DNA of 27,519 nucleotides from JAUXFK01 sp034189035 (GTDB lineage Bacteria; Desulfobacterota; UBA8473): assembly GCA_034189035.1 (NCBI GenBank), contig JAXHVA010000056.1:1-27519 (forward strand), given 5' to 3'. Each line of letters opens with the position of its first letter. The stretch's first letter is position 1. Below the pieces are notes generated by a model. That model was not told the origin of the DNA. It ran no database searches and was given only the letters and a program-made list of their open reading frames with translations. Below are positions 1 through 8,110 of this stretch, one piece after another. The position numbers were made by a program, and so were the translations under genes.

Positions 1-62
1 CACGCATTAAAATTTGATTGCCGCTTCTTGCGACTCTTTTCAAAAAGCTAAGCTGTTACACA
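1..62. repeat. Dispersed palindromic repeat, copy 1 (right half only)
   Basis: The window opens inside this element. The right arm is at 6-31 (ATTAAAATTTGATTGCCGCT followed by TCTTGC) and closely matches the right arm of copy 3 at 18519-18544. The similarity continues into the flank at 32-60, where both copies share a CTC-TTTT-AAAAAGCTAA block. The left arm lies outside the window. The element ends about 70 nt before the flippase start codon. Confidence 0.75.
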
Positions 63-128
63 TTTTTCGACATCCTTAGTTTGCTCTCATCTTATGTATT
101 CTGGAAGGATCACAAAGTGACTCCTGAT

Positions 129-1643
129 ATGAAAAAAAAGGAAATCGATAAACGCGGCATCTTTGAGGTTCGCAAAATAGGGAAAAACTCTTTCTTCCTT
201 TTGATGTCAAGGGTTCTTGGGATAAGCGTAACACTGGGGATCATTGTAATCGTCGCACGGTATCTTGGGGTTGAGTCTTTTGGATTTTATGCCTTGGTCG
301 TTGCGATTTCTATGGCAATACGACCGTTAACGGACTTTGGGTTTGACCGTATTATATGCCGGGAGATATCGAAAAAAAAATACATTGCAGATAGATATTT
401 AGGGACTACGATCGCCACAAAGGTTGTCTTTTCGATTGTTTTACTCACTGTGGCCGGTCTGATGGTGATTCTGTTTTCTTCCTGGAATCACGATATCAAG
501 CTGGCAGTTATCATAGCAATCACAACAGAATTTGCTATGTCTATGGGCCAAACATACCTTTCTGTGATACGGGCATTTGAGCGAATGGAGTTTGAATTCA
601 TTGCCACTATAATTCACAGACTCACTACATTCGTTTTCGTGGTAATTGTTGTCCTATATGATCTCGGTTTTACAGCAATCTTTTATGCGAGGTTTTTATC
701 CTCAATCGTCTATCTTCTCATCTGTGCAATATTGCTTTATGGAAAATTTGTGAGACCAAGATTCCATTTCAATCTTCCTCTTACAAAATATATCATAAGG
801 GAGTCTTTCCCGCTTGCGATATCCAGTTTGTTGATCACCCTTATCTTTAAAGTGGATGTGTTTTTGCTCAAATGGTTTGGAAATGAGACGGATATTGCCC
901 TCTTTGAGGCCCCTCATCGGTTGATTACACAGATGCAGATCTTTGCAGTATCGATCTCTTCCGCCCTTTTTCCGGTCATGTCTCGTAATGCCAATGGACC
1001 CTTAAACGAGCTTCTCTATCAATATTACAGAAAGGCGTATAAATTTTTGCTTATTACCGGAGCATTCGCGTCAACTTTCTTTTATATAGGCGGGAAACCT
1101 CTAATCACGATGATATTTGGCAGCGATTTTGCACATGCCTCAATCTCACTCAAAATACTCTCCCCAACCGTCTGTTTTCTTTTCCTGTCTTCACTCCAGA
1201 GCCTGTTCATCATTGCAATCGGCAGGCAGTTTTTGAACACGATTTGCATAGCTACCGCTTTGATGATAAATATCGTACTGGACGTTTTGTTGATACCCGA
1301 TTATTCTTATATAGGTGCCAGTATTGCCACACTCATCTCATACTTTATTATTGTCGCCATGAACTCATACTTTATAAACACACAAGGGGTAAAAACAAAT
1401 ATTTTGGGCATTGTTACAAAGACAGCAATAGCAGTACTCATTACATCTTCAGCAATCTTTATGAGTTTTCCCAATAATATCATTACCCTGATCTTGAGAC
1501 TCTGTATTGGTTTGCTGCTCTATTTATTATCAATGCATTTGCTTAGGGTATTATCGCAAGAAGAAATCAGTATTATTAAAAATGTTTTTTACAAAAATAG
1601 ACAAGACATCTCCCCTGAAAATAAAGAAATGGCAGAATTTTAG
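129..1643 (+). CDS. Wzx/MATE-like polysaccharide flippase (oligosaccharide transporter)
   Basis: This 504-residue integral membrane protein would move lipid-linked glycan units across the inner membrane for surface polysaccharide or glycolipid assembly. After a short basic N-terminus there are about 12-14 hydrophobic segments. The first pair contains ARYLGVESFGFYAL, a block typical of Wzx/RfbX family proteins, followed by DFGFDRIICREISKKK, also a family hallmark. The length fits the family (about 420-520). I chose the ATG at 129 because the earlier in-frame start at 18 falls inside the repeat and would add a non-family N-terminus. The stop codon lies just before repeat copy 2. The next gene starts 334 nt on, so this gene may be transcribed separately. 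The substrate cannot be read from the sequence. MurJ-like function is less likely. Confidence 0.85.
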   Translation: MKKKEIDKRGIFEVRKIGKNSFFLLMSRVLGISVTLGIIVIVARYLGVESFGFYALVVAISMAIRPLTDFGFDRIICREISKKKYIADRYLGTTIATKVVFSIVLLTVAGLMVILFSSWNHDIKLAVIIAITTEFAMSMGQTYLSVIRAFERMEFEFIATIIHRLTTFVFVVIVVLYDLGFTAIFYARFLSSIVYLLICAILLYGKFVRPRFHFNLPLTKYIIRESFPLAISSLLITLIFKVDVFLLKWFGNETDIALFEAPHRLITQMQIFAVSISSALFPVMSRNANGPLNELLYQYYRKAYKFLLITGAFASTFFYIGGKPLITMIFGSDFAHASISLKILSPTVCFLFLSSLQSLFIIAIGRQFLNTICIATALMINIVLDVLLIPDYSYIGASIATLISYFIIVAMNSYFINTQGVKTNILGIVTKTAIAVLITSSAIFMSFPNNIITLILRLCIGLLLYLLSMHLLRVLSQEEISIIKNVFYKNRQDISPENKEMAEF

Positions 1644-1654
1644 CTCTTTATAAA

Positions 1655-1905
1655 AAAGATATGAGCAAACTAGAAGCGATGGTAGAATTTTAATGCGTGT
1701 AGTTGTCTGAGCTCCTTAGTGAATGTTAAAAAGAAAAGGGGGCAACTTTACATTTACTCTCTGAAAGAGTTAATAATGAAGCTACTAAATTGAATAGTGA
1801 TGTTCTGTTCTTTCTTTATGCTTACTTGGATGCGAGTTTTATACGGATTAAAATTCGACCACCGCTTCTAATAACTTTTTTTAAAACGTGAAACAGCTAT
1901 GAAAA
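1655..1905. repeat. Dispersed palindromic repeat, copy 2 (long form with 116-nt insert)
   Basis: This element fills most of the 334-nt gap between the flippase and the next gene. The left arm is at 1671-1694 and the right arm at 1847-1870; they are inverted copies with 22 of 24 positions matching. Inside the left arm is GTGTAGTTGTCTGAG, and inside the right arm GGATGCGAGTTTTATACGG. Both blocks occur in copy 3 but on the opposite strand. Here they are separated by 116 nt (1712-1827), against 2 nt in copy 3. The outer flanks (AAGATATGAGCAA on the left, TTTTTTTAAAACGTG on the right) resemble those of copy 3 in the same orientation. No transposase frame is present, so it resembles a MITE or other non-autonomous element. 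Confidence 0.75.
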
Positions 1906-1977
1906 AATTAAAAAAGGCTCACAGAAATTGGGCAAAAAGAACCCTTTTATGAATATCAATGGCTTGAGGCAAGAGTA

Positions 1978-3576
1978 ATGAGTAAAAAAAGGGTATTGGT
2001 TATAGGTATTGACGGAGCCACTTTTAAGGTTATCGATCCCCTTGTTCAAGATGGATCCCTTCCAAATATTGCAAGGATAATGGATACGGGGGTCAAGGGT
2101 GTTTTGAACTCTACACTTCCTCTTGTCAGCCCGGTTGCGTGGACATCATTTATGACGGGTAAGAATCCGGGTAAACATCAGATATTCGACTTTTCAGGGA
2201 AAATTGAGGGCACGTATAGATTCAAGATGAACAGCGCAAAAGACAGAAAGGCAACGCCCTTCTGGATGGACCTGAGTAAAAGAAACAGGAGAGTCTTTAT
2301 CATAGGGGTTACTATGACCTATCCTCCTGACCCGGTAAATGGGTATATGGTTTCCGGTCTCGGTGCACCACCAGATACGAGTGTAAGGTCTTATACGTAT
2401 CCGACTGAATTTGCGAAAGAGATGGTGAATATGTTCGGGCAGTATCGTACGGTTCCAGAAGCAGACTTGAGAAAACTCTCCGTCTCTGATTCGGAAAAAA
2501 ACAAATATATACAGGGTATCTTTAACCAAATCGACTATCGAGTAAATCTATTCAAATATATGTGGCAAAAGGAAAAGTTCGACTTCTCAATGGTATTCTT
2601 TCTCGATACGGATGGGATATCCCATTATTTCTGGAAGTACATGGATAGGTCCCATAAAAACTATCAAAAAGGTATCTTCAGTAATGTTATCCATCGGGTA
2701 TATGAAAAGATCGATGAAGCGATCGGGGAGTTATTAGAGACCATAGATGATGATACGGATCTTGTCATTGTTTCAGACCATGGTTTTGGCTGTTTAAATC
2801 GCGTTATTTTTTTGAATAACTGGTTGGAATCAGAGGGGTATCTTACATTTAAGGATGATTCCTTCTCAAATATTCTTTCTTTAAGGCTTAAATCTCTTAT
2901 CAAAAGGCGAAAATACCGTTTGCAAAAAGAGATAGACTGGCAAAAGACAAAGGCCTTTTTCAGTGGAACCGCAGGAAATATATTTATAAATCTCAAAGGA
3001 AGAGACCCACAGGGAATCGTTTCTATAAAAGAGTACGATATTCTATGTGATGAAATACGCTTTAATTTATTGAATCTTAGAGACCCTGAGACCGAAGAAA
3101 GGGTCGTTGATCGTGTATACAAAAAGAAGGAGTTGTTCGCTGATGAATCCATCCAAAGAGCACCCGATCTCGTCTTGAGTTTTAGACGGGGCTTTTCAAT
3201 AGTCGGCGAAGAGATAAGGCTTCACCACCTCAGTGATAAAGGAGAGATTATCGTCGATTCAAACAACTGGTCAGGAATACATGAACCAGAAGGGGTATTT
3301 CTGGCATATGGGAAAGACATTAAAAAAGGGGAGGCTGTCCAAGGTGCCAATATTATCGATGTCGCACCAACCCTCTTGTATCTACTCGACAGCAAGGTTC
3401 CAAAAAGCTATGATGGTCGGGTATTGAAAGATGTATTTACCCCTGATTTTTTAAAGAAAAATCCCGTCTCTTATATAAAAGACGAGGATGAATCACATAT
3501 AGACAGCGAAGTGTACAATAAAGATGAGACCGAAAGATTACGAAAACAGCTTCGTGATCTCGGATATATTGAATGA
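1978..3576 (+). CDS. Alkaline phosphatase superfamily phosphohydrolase/phosphodiesterase (COG3379-like)
   Basis: This 532-residue protein has the metal-site pattern of the alkaline phosphatase / nucleotide pyrophosphatase superfamily. GIDGATF supplies the first metal Asp (D12). VSPVAWTSFMTG.NPGKH carries the presumed nucleophile S51. FLDTDGISHYFW gives D210/D212 and H216, SDHGFG gives D267 and H268, and SGIHEPEG gives H435. All expected ligands are present, so it should be a two-metal hydrolase or phosphotransferase. No signal peptide or membrane segment is evident, which suggests a cytoplasmic location. A GAGG ribosome site 8 nt before the ATG supports the start. Relatives are common in surface-polysaccharide loci, but their substrates are poorly known. 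It is followed after 32 nt by a radical SAM gene and is likely the first gene of a four-gene operon. Confidence 0.85.
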   Translation: MSKKRVLVIGIDGATFKVIDPLVQDGSLPNIARIMDTGVKGVLNSTLPLVSPVAWTSFMTGKNPGKHQIFDFSGKIEGTYRFKMNSAKDRKATPFWMDLSKRNRRVFIIGVTMTYPPDPVNGYMVSGLGAPPDTSVRSYTYPTEFAKEMVNMFGQYRTVPEADLRKLSVSDSEKNKYIQGIFNQIDYRVNLFKYMWQKEKFDFSMVFFLDTDGISHYFWKYMDRSHKNYQKGIFSNVIHRVYEKIDEAIGELLETIDDDTDLVIVSDHGFGCLNRVIFLNNWLESEGYLTFKDDSFSNILSLRLKSLIKRRKYRLQKEIDWQKTKAFFSGTAGNIFINLKGRDPQGIVSIKEYDILCDEIRFNLLNLRDPETEERVVDRVYKKKELFADESIQRAPDLVLSFRRGFSIVGEEIRLHHLSDKGEIIVDSNNWSGIHEPEGVFLAYGKDIKKGEAVQGANIIDVAPTLLYLLDSKVPKSYDGRVLKDVFTPDFLKKNPVSYIKDEDESHIDSEVYNKDETERLRKQLRDLGYIE

Positions 3577-3608
3577 AAATCAAAAGAAAAACAGCTCATT
3601 AGTGTCAA

Positions 3609-4970
3609 ATGCAAAGAAAAAATGTCCTATTAATGGTTCCGGTTACATCCCTGATGCGCCGAATCCCCCGGTTCCCGGATCTGGGCCTGGGTTATCTTGC
3701 CACGGCAATTAGAAACTCTGGTCATAATGTCTCCGTGAGAAGCTGGAATATGGACCCATCTGTAAAGGATTTTAAAAGGTATATACAAGAAAATTCCTTT
3801 GACATTATCGGCATTAAGGTATTTACTAAGGATGTGGCTGCTGCCAAAAAGACAATTCGAATCATCCAATCTGTATCTCCTCATACTGTTATCATACTTG
3901 GAGGACCTCACCCCTCGACGAGTGAACCGGAAGAAGTCATGAGCGACTTTCCTGAGAGTGACTTTATCTTTAGAGGAGAAGCTGAGATAGGGCTGCCTCT
4001 TTTGATTCAACTAATCGGTGAGAAAAGGAAAAATACTTCACAGAATTTGAAGGGAATACCAGGCCTCGTGTGGAGAGAAGGAGATGCAATACATTCAAAT
4101 TCACCTGTTTTTGTCTCTGATATGGATGCCTTTGGAATCCCCCTTTGGGATTTAATGACTCCCAAGACTTACAAGGCGCCTGGTATTCCTGGAGGCCCAG
4201 TACACGGGAACACTGCGCCAATTATAGTTACCAGAGGGTGTTCTTCAAGATGCACGTACTGTGCTGCATATAAAATAAACGGGAAAAAGGTGAGATCAAG
4301 GAGCGCAAAAGCAGTCGTTGAAGAGATCGGGCTGTTACATGATCAATACAATGTCAGGCATCTTGCTGTTATGGACACACGATTTACACAAAATGAAGGT
4401 ATTGTTACTGAAATCTGTGAAGGAATAGTAAAAAACAATCTACATATTGCATGGGATTGTATTGGATATCAAGGTTTGACTTCCTTAAATAAAGACACCT
4501 TACAATCGATGAAAAGAGCAGGATGTAGATTTATAAATGTCGGCATAGAGACAGGCTCTGATGCGATTCGTAAACGAATAAAAAAACAAGCAATGACCAT
4601 GGAAATATTCGAGAAAGTTCAACAGATAAAAGATACGGGGATCGATATACGAGCCTTTTTTATGCTCGGGTTCCCTGGAGAGACAAAGAGGGATATACAA
4701 GAAACGATAGATTATGCATTTTCACTCAGCGTCGAATCCGTCCAATTCGACATTGTCTGTCCCCACCCGGGAACCGATCTATTGGGATATTTGAAAGAAA
4801 GATACTGTGTGGAAAAGATAGACTGGGAAAAATTCGATGTATACACGTCTCCTTATCCCTTATCCGAAATCAGTTCAAAAGAGCTTTATCGAATCTTGAA
4901 AAAGGTAAGACGGCGTATTTTCTTTGGAATGGCAAGGAGGAAACTCACAGGCTTACAGATCATCTGTTGA
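3609..4970 (+). CDS. B12-binding domain radical SAM protein (first of the locus)
   Basis: This 453-residue protein has an N-terminal Rossmann-like cobalamin-binding domain (about 1-140), with GLGYLATAIRNSGHNV and ILGGPHPS as the usual landmarks. A radical SAM core follows, with the cluster motif C211-SSR-C215-TY-C218. GIETGSDAIRKRIKK and FFMLGFPGET are the later SAM-binding and barrel strands of this class. Such class B enzymes commonly methylate unactivated carbons or rearrange lipid and antibiotic intermediates; the substrate here is unknown. There is no clear Shine-Dalgarno, but the family normally begins with a motif like KNVLLMVPV close to the start, which supports this ATG. It is 32 nt after the hydrolase and 8 nt before the acyltransferase, consistent with a shared transcript. 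Confidence 0.88.
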   Translation: MQRKNVLLMVPVTSLMRRIPRFPDLGLGYLATAIRNSGHNVSVRSWNMDPSVKDFKRYIQENSFDIIGIKVFTKDVAAAKKTIRIIQSVSPHTVIILGGPHPSTSEPEEVMSDFPESDFIFRGEAEIGLPLLIQLIGEKRKNTSQNLKGIPGLVWREGDAIHSNSPVFVSDMDAFGIPLWDLMTPKTYKAPGIPGGPVHGNTAPIIVTRGCSSRCTYCAAYKINGKKVRSRSAKAVVEEIGLLHDQYNVRHLAVMDTRFTQNEGIVTEICEGIVKNNLHIAWDCIGYQGLTSLNKDTLQSMKRAGCRFINVGIETGSDAIRKRIKKQAMTMEIFEKVQQIKDTGIDIRAFFMLGFPGETKRDIQETIDYAFSLSVESVQFDIVCPHPGTDLLGYLKERYCVEKIDWEKFDVYTSPYPLSEISSKELYRILKKVRRRIFFGMARRKLTGLQIIC

Positions 4971-4978
4971 GATAAACT

Positions 4979-5926
4979 ATGAAAAGAATAACTACTCTAA
5001 TGATAGATGCTGTTTTTAGGTTCTCAGGAAAACTGGGCTATTTCGTCTTTTTTATCTCAGGTTGGCGCTTTTTGTCTTATATGGGAAGGGTCATCGGAAG
5101 GGTCATCTACTTTTATAATAAAAGGGCCAGGCATAGGATGAAAGATGAGTTAAGACTGCTCTTTGGAAACAGATTCGACGAAGAGAAAATCGAATATATC
5201 ACTCAGATGAGTTTTAAGAACTACTATGAAAGACAGGTAGAGACCGTCTTCTTTGGCGCTATGAATAAGAAAAGGATAAAATGCTTAATGACTGTTGAAG
5301 GGATAGAGAATCTTGACTCGGCATTATCGAAAGGGAAAGGGGTGATCTTACTGTTGTCTCATTTTGGATCCTTTCTTTTACCCCTACCTTTTCTCGGGCA
5401 CATGGGGTATAAGGTAAACCAGCTCGTTGGAAAGCAGATACACGGCTCTATTATTGCTGAAAGGCTATGGGTGTGGAGAAAGAAGGAGGCGGATCGGTTG
5501 CCTATCAATTTTATGCAGGCAGATAAGTTCTTAAGGCCTGTTTACAAAGCCCTCAAAGACAATGAAATAGTAGCGATTGCTTTTGATGGAAGGGATAGCT
5601 CAAAATGGGTAACAACGAACTTCTTTGAAAGAAAGGCACTCTTTTCGCCAGGCCCTTTTGAGCTGGCAAAGAGGACAGGCGCTACAATCATACCCACTTT
5701 TGTAATTCGAACCACCAGGGGTAGACACCGGCTCATATTGGAACCGGGCATGGAACTCTCAAACCAAAGAGACGAGGAGAGTGCCCTTAATGACGATACC
5801 GAAAGATTCGCACAGATATTTTCTCATTATATTGCCAGATACCCCTGTCACTTTGCTATGGTACTCTACAAAGTAAGAAAGATAGAGATGGATGGAGTGC
5901 ATGATCCCTTGTATGCGGAGGTATAA
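4979..5926 (+). CDS. LpxL/HtrB-like lysophospholipid acyltransferase family protein
   Basis: This 315-residue protein of the lipid A acyltransferase (LPLAT) family is close to the family's usual length of about 300. It has a hydrophobic N-terminal segment (about 17-45) that would anchor it to the inner membrane. VEGIENLDSALSKGKGVILLLSHFGSFL is the region normally carrying the HX4(D/E) catalytic pair. H128 is present, but the acid position (133) is Leu. The later block AFDGRD...FFERKALFSPGPFELAKRTGATIIP matches the acyl-acceptor part of the family. It likely acylates a glycolipid or sugar lipid, if active. It sits between two cobalamin-binding radical SAM genes: 8 nt after the first, and its stop abuts the GTG of the second. 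The missing acid makes activity uncertain. Confidence 0.82.
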   Translation: MKRITTLMIDAVFRFSGKLGYFVFFISGWRFLSYMGRVIGRVIYFYNKRARHRMKDELRLLFGNRFDEEKIEYITQMSFKNYYERQVETVFFGAMNKKRIKCLMTVEGIENLDSALSKGKGVILLLSHFGSFLLPLPFLGHMGYKVNQLVGKQIHGSIIAERLWVWRKKEADRLPINFMQADKFLRPVYKALKDNEIVAIAFDGRDSSKWVTTNFFERKALFSPGPFELAKRTGATIIPTFVIRTTRGRHRLILEPGMELSNQRDEESALNDDTERFAQIFSHYIARYPCHFAMVLYKVRKIEMDGVHDPLYAEV

Positions 5927-7489
5927 GTGAACATTGTACTGATAACGCCAACACCGCCGGATATCAATGCCTTTGGTGTCAGATCGATTTCTTCGGTATT
6001 GAAGAAGGAAGGGATTACTACCCGGATTATCTTCCTGCCGGGTGGGATAGAACTATTCCGTTTCAATGCGAGTTATATATACCGGTATTCTAAAAAAACA
6101 TTAGCCCAGATTGCCGAGATATGCAGCGATGCACACCTGATCGGAGTCTCTTTTATGAGTCAGTACATAGACAGGGCCCTTCAGATTACAGAATACCTTA
6201 AGGGGCGGTTTGATACACCCATAATATGGGGCGGAACCCATCCCACACACCGTCCCTCTGCGTGTTTGGAATACTGTGACATCGTTTGCATTGGGGAAGG
6301 AGAACATGCCCTAGTTGAACTCAGCGAGAAGATCTCAAAGGCAGAGGACTATACAAACATAAAGAGTTGCTGGTTTAAGGTTGATGGAAAAATAAAGGAG
6401 AATGAGCAAGGGACGATCATACAGGATCTCGATCAGGTTCCTTATGTTGACTATGATTTGGAAGATCATTATGTCTTTGAGTCAAAAAGTGAGGATATCA
6501 TATGTGTCGATGATGATGTAATGAAAGAACAGTTCGTAAAGATACCCTACTTTAAAAATAGGAATTTGATTACATACAGAACTATGACATCTAGGGGGTG
6601 TCCGCATCGTTGTTCTTACTGTGCTAGCAGTGCAATGAAGACACTCAGGAGAAGAACAGTCGACAATGTGATCGATGAACTTGAAAAAATCCTTCGTCAG
6701 TTCAGCTATATCGAGTTGATCAGCTTTTTTGATGACACCTATTTTGCAGCACCGGTCGAATACTTTGAGGAGTTTAGAGACAAGTATAAGAGGAAAATCG
6801 CCCTTCCCTTCCATGCGCAGTGCAGCCCGACAACCGCAAGTAAACAGAAGTTGGATATCTTGGTTGACGCGGGGTTATACCATACGGAAATGGGTATTCA
6901 AAGTGGAAGCCATAGGATAAAGAAGATGTATAGACGCCTCGAGTCGAATCAGAAGGTGATCGATACTGCCAGTTTAATCGATGGATACAGGTCAAAGATG
7001 CTTCCTCCCTATTATCATATAATCCTCGATAACCCCTGGGAAACAAAAGCCGATGTATTAGAGACATTAAGACTGATCTTGATGCTACCGGGAAAGTTTA
7101 AACTCTCCATATCTTCTTTAATACTCTTCCCAGGGACCGAGCTCAATGAAAAGGCGACTCAAGAAGGGATCTTACAGGATGAAATATCGGAGGTCTGCAG
7201 GAAACCCTTTGCATATCCAAAGGGGACATACTTAAACTATCTTATCTATCTCTCGGGGTTTTCAATCATTCCAAGATGGCTTTTAAGACTCTTATCAAAA
7301 GACGTATTTGTGGATATCTTTCATGATTCAAAAGAGAAAAGACTTTATGGGGTTCTCTTCTTTTTGAGCAATAAAGTGAGAGTCGCAACAAGAGGAGTGA
7401 ACGCATTATTGAGAGGCGATATTGGAAGGATCATCGACTACTTTAGACGATATCGATCAACACAGGGAAGGTCCTTGCATGGTCGTTAG
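5927..7489 (+). CDS. B12-binding domain radical SAM protein (second of the locus)
   Basis: This 520-residue protein begins at a GTG directly after the acyltransferase TAA, with GGAGG 5-9 nt upstream. MNIVLITPTPPD and the segment around WGGTHPTHRP form the cobalamin-binding domain (about 1-140). The radical SAM cluster motif is C225-PHR-C229-SY-C232 in TSRGCPHRCSYC. EMGIQSGSHRIKKMYRR and the LFPGTEL strand complete the barrel. The C-terminal 90 residues are rich in Arg and hydrophobic residues, which may give membrane contact. It belongs to the same broad class as the gene at 3609 but the two are only distantly similar, so they probably act on different carbons or steps. Predicted role: radical-based modification of a lipid or glycan intermediate, inferred from context only. 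Confidence 0.87.
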   Translation: MNIVLITPTPPDINAFGVRSISSVLKKEGITTRIIFLPGGIELFRFNASYIYRYSKKTLAQIAEICSDAHLIGVSFMSQYIDRALQITEYLKGRFDTPIIWGGTHPTHRPSACLEYCDIVCIGEGEHALVELSEKISKAEDYTNIKSCWFKVDGKIKENEQGTIIQDLDQVPYVDYDLEDHYVFESKSEDIICVDDDVMKEQFVKIPYFKNRNLITYRTMTSRGCPHRCSYCASSAMKTLRRRTVDNVIDELEKILRQFSYIELISFFDDTYFAAPVEYFEEFRDKYKRKIALPFHAQCSPTTASKQKLDILVDAGLYHTEMGIQSGSHRIKKMYRRLESNQKVIDTASLIDGYRSKMLPPYYHIILDNPWETKADVLETLRLILMLPGKFKLSISSLILFPGTELNEKATQEGILQDEISEVCRKPFAYPKGTYLNYLIYLSGFSIIPRWLLRLLSKDVFVDIFHDSKEKRLYGVLFFLSNKVRVATRGVNALLRGDIGRIIDYFRRYRSTQGRSLHGR

Positions 7490-7570
7490 ACAGTATCGAT
7501 CGAGAAATATTTTTTTAATAGCGAACTCATGGGTTCAAACACTGCTAAGCAATCGGCGTAAAAAATATTA

Positions 7571-7944
7571 TTATATGTTGTTTGTGGCATTTTTGAGTAA
7601 TTTTTTAACCAGCACGCACTTGTGTTTTTTTTTGTCTTTGTTATTCGAAGAAATTTGTAAATCACGAAAGGCGAAAATTGTCTGATTTCTATACTCATAG
7701 GTCTTTTTACCGATTTTTTTAAATCTATCATCCTCTCTATTGAGCGATAGACCATTTGTTGCAAAAGACTTTCGAGCTTTTGTTAATGAGAGGTCATAAT
7801 TAGGACCACCTGTAACTTCGTCTGCATCGCCGTCATCTTGACCATCATCTTCCTACCAACATATCGGGCATATTTGATACCAAAATCGATTTTGAGGGTT
7901 GGATAGCCGCAACATGGATAAGTACGTAGAAATTTAACTTCCAG
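7571..7944 (-). pseudogene. Degraded CPCC-type cysteine-rich protein gene
   Basis: No intact gene spans 7490-8110, but the - strand carries recognisable fragments of the Cys_rich_CPCC family. Reading down from 7944, one frame gives TYPCCGYPTL. A shift of frame then gives ICPICW, an in-frame TAG at 7853-7855, and EDDGQDDGDADEVTGGPN followed by LSLTKARKSF. Intact relatives read roughly CPCCGY-TL ... ICPVC-WEDD ... GGPN/GGAN ... SL-EAR-NF. The order, spacing and the Trp-like position of the TAG all fit one ancestral gene with one frameshift and one nonsense change. No start codon is visible above 7944. The family is of unknown function, usually cytoplasmic and possibly metal-binding. The open stretch after the TAG runs 93 codons to a TAA at 7571. 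Confidence 0.65.
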
Positions 7945-8110
7945 CTAAAAAAGAGAGGTGAATACCTTAGATGGTGAATGATTCTTTTCCAAAAGTGGCC
8001 ATTGGGTATCAAACCAGCTTCTTCATTCTAGGAATTCTTTTTTGATCTTATTCTCCATGGTAGTGCTCTTATTGAATCATAGTGTTATTTTATTAATAAT
8101 ATCAAAAGGA
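7945..8110. other. Intergenic stretch with no gene seen
   Basis: AT-rich sequence between the pseudogene and the stop of the CDF exporter gene. I see no reading frame with family features, no strong terminator hairpin and no tRNA. It may contain the lost start of the CPCC-type gene. Confidence 0.4.

Noticed and set aside
18..128. Longer N-terminus for the flippase from an ATG at 18
   Set aside because: It lies in the dispersed repeat and its residues match nothing in the family; the same repeat would give similar peptides before other genes.
7422..7685. 87-codon + strand frame overlapping the end of the second radical SAM gene
   Set aside because: It overlaps real coding sequence in another frame, and its second half is antisense to the CPCC-type remnant.
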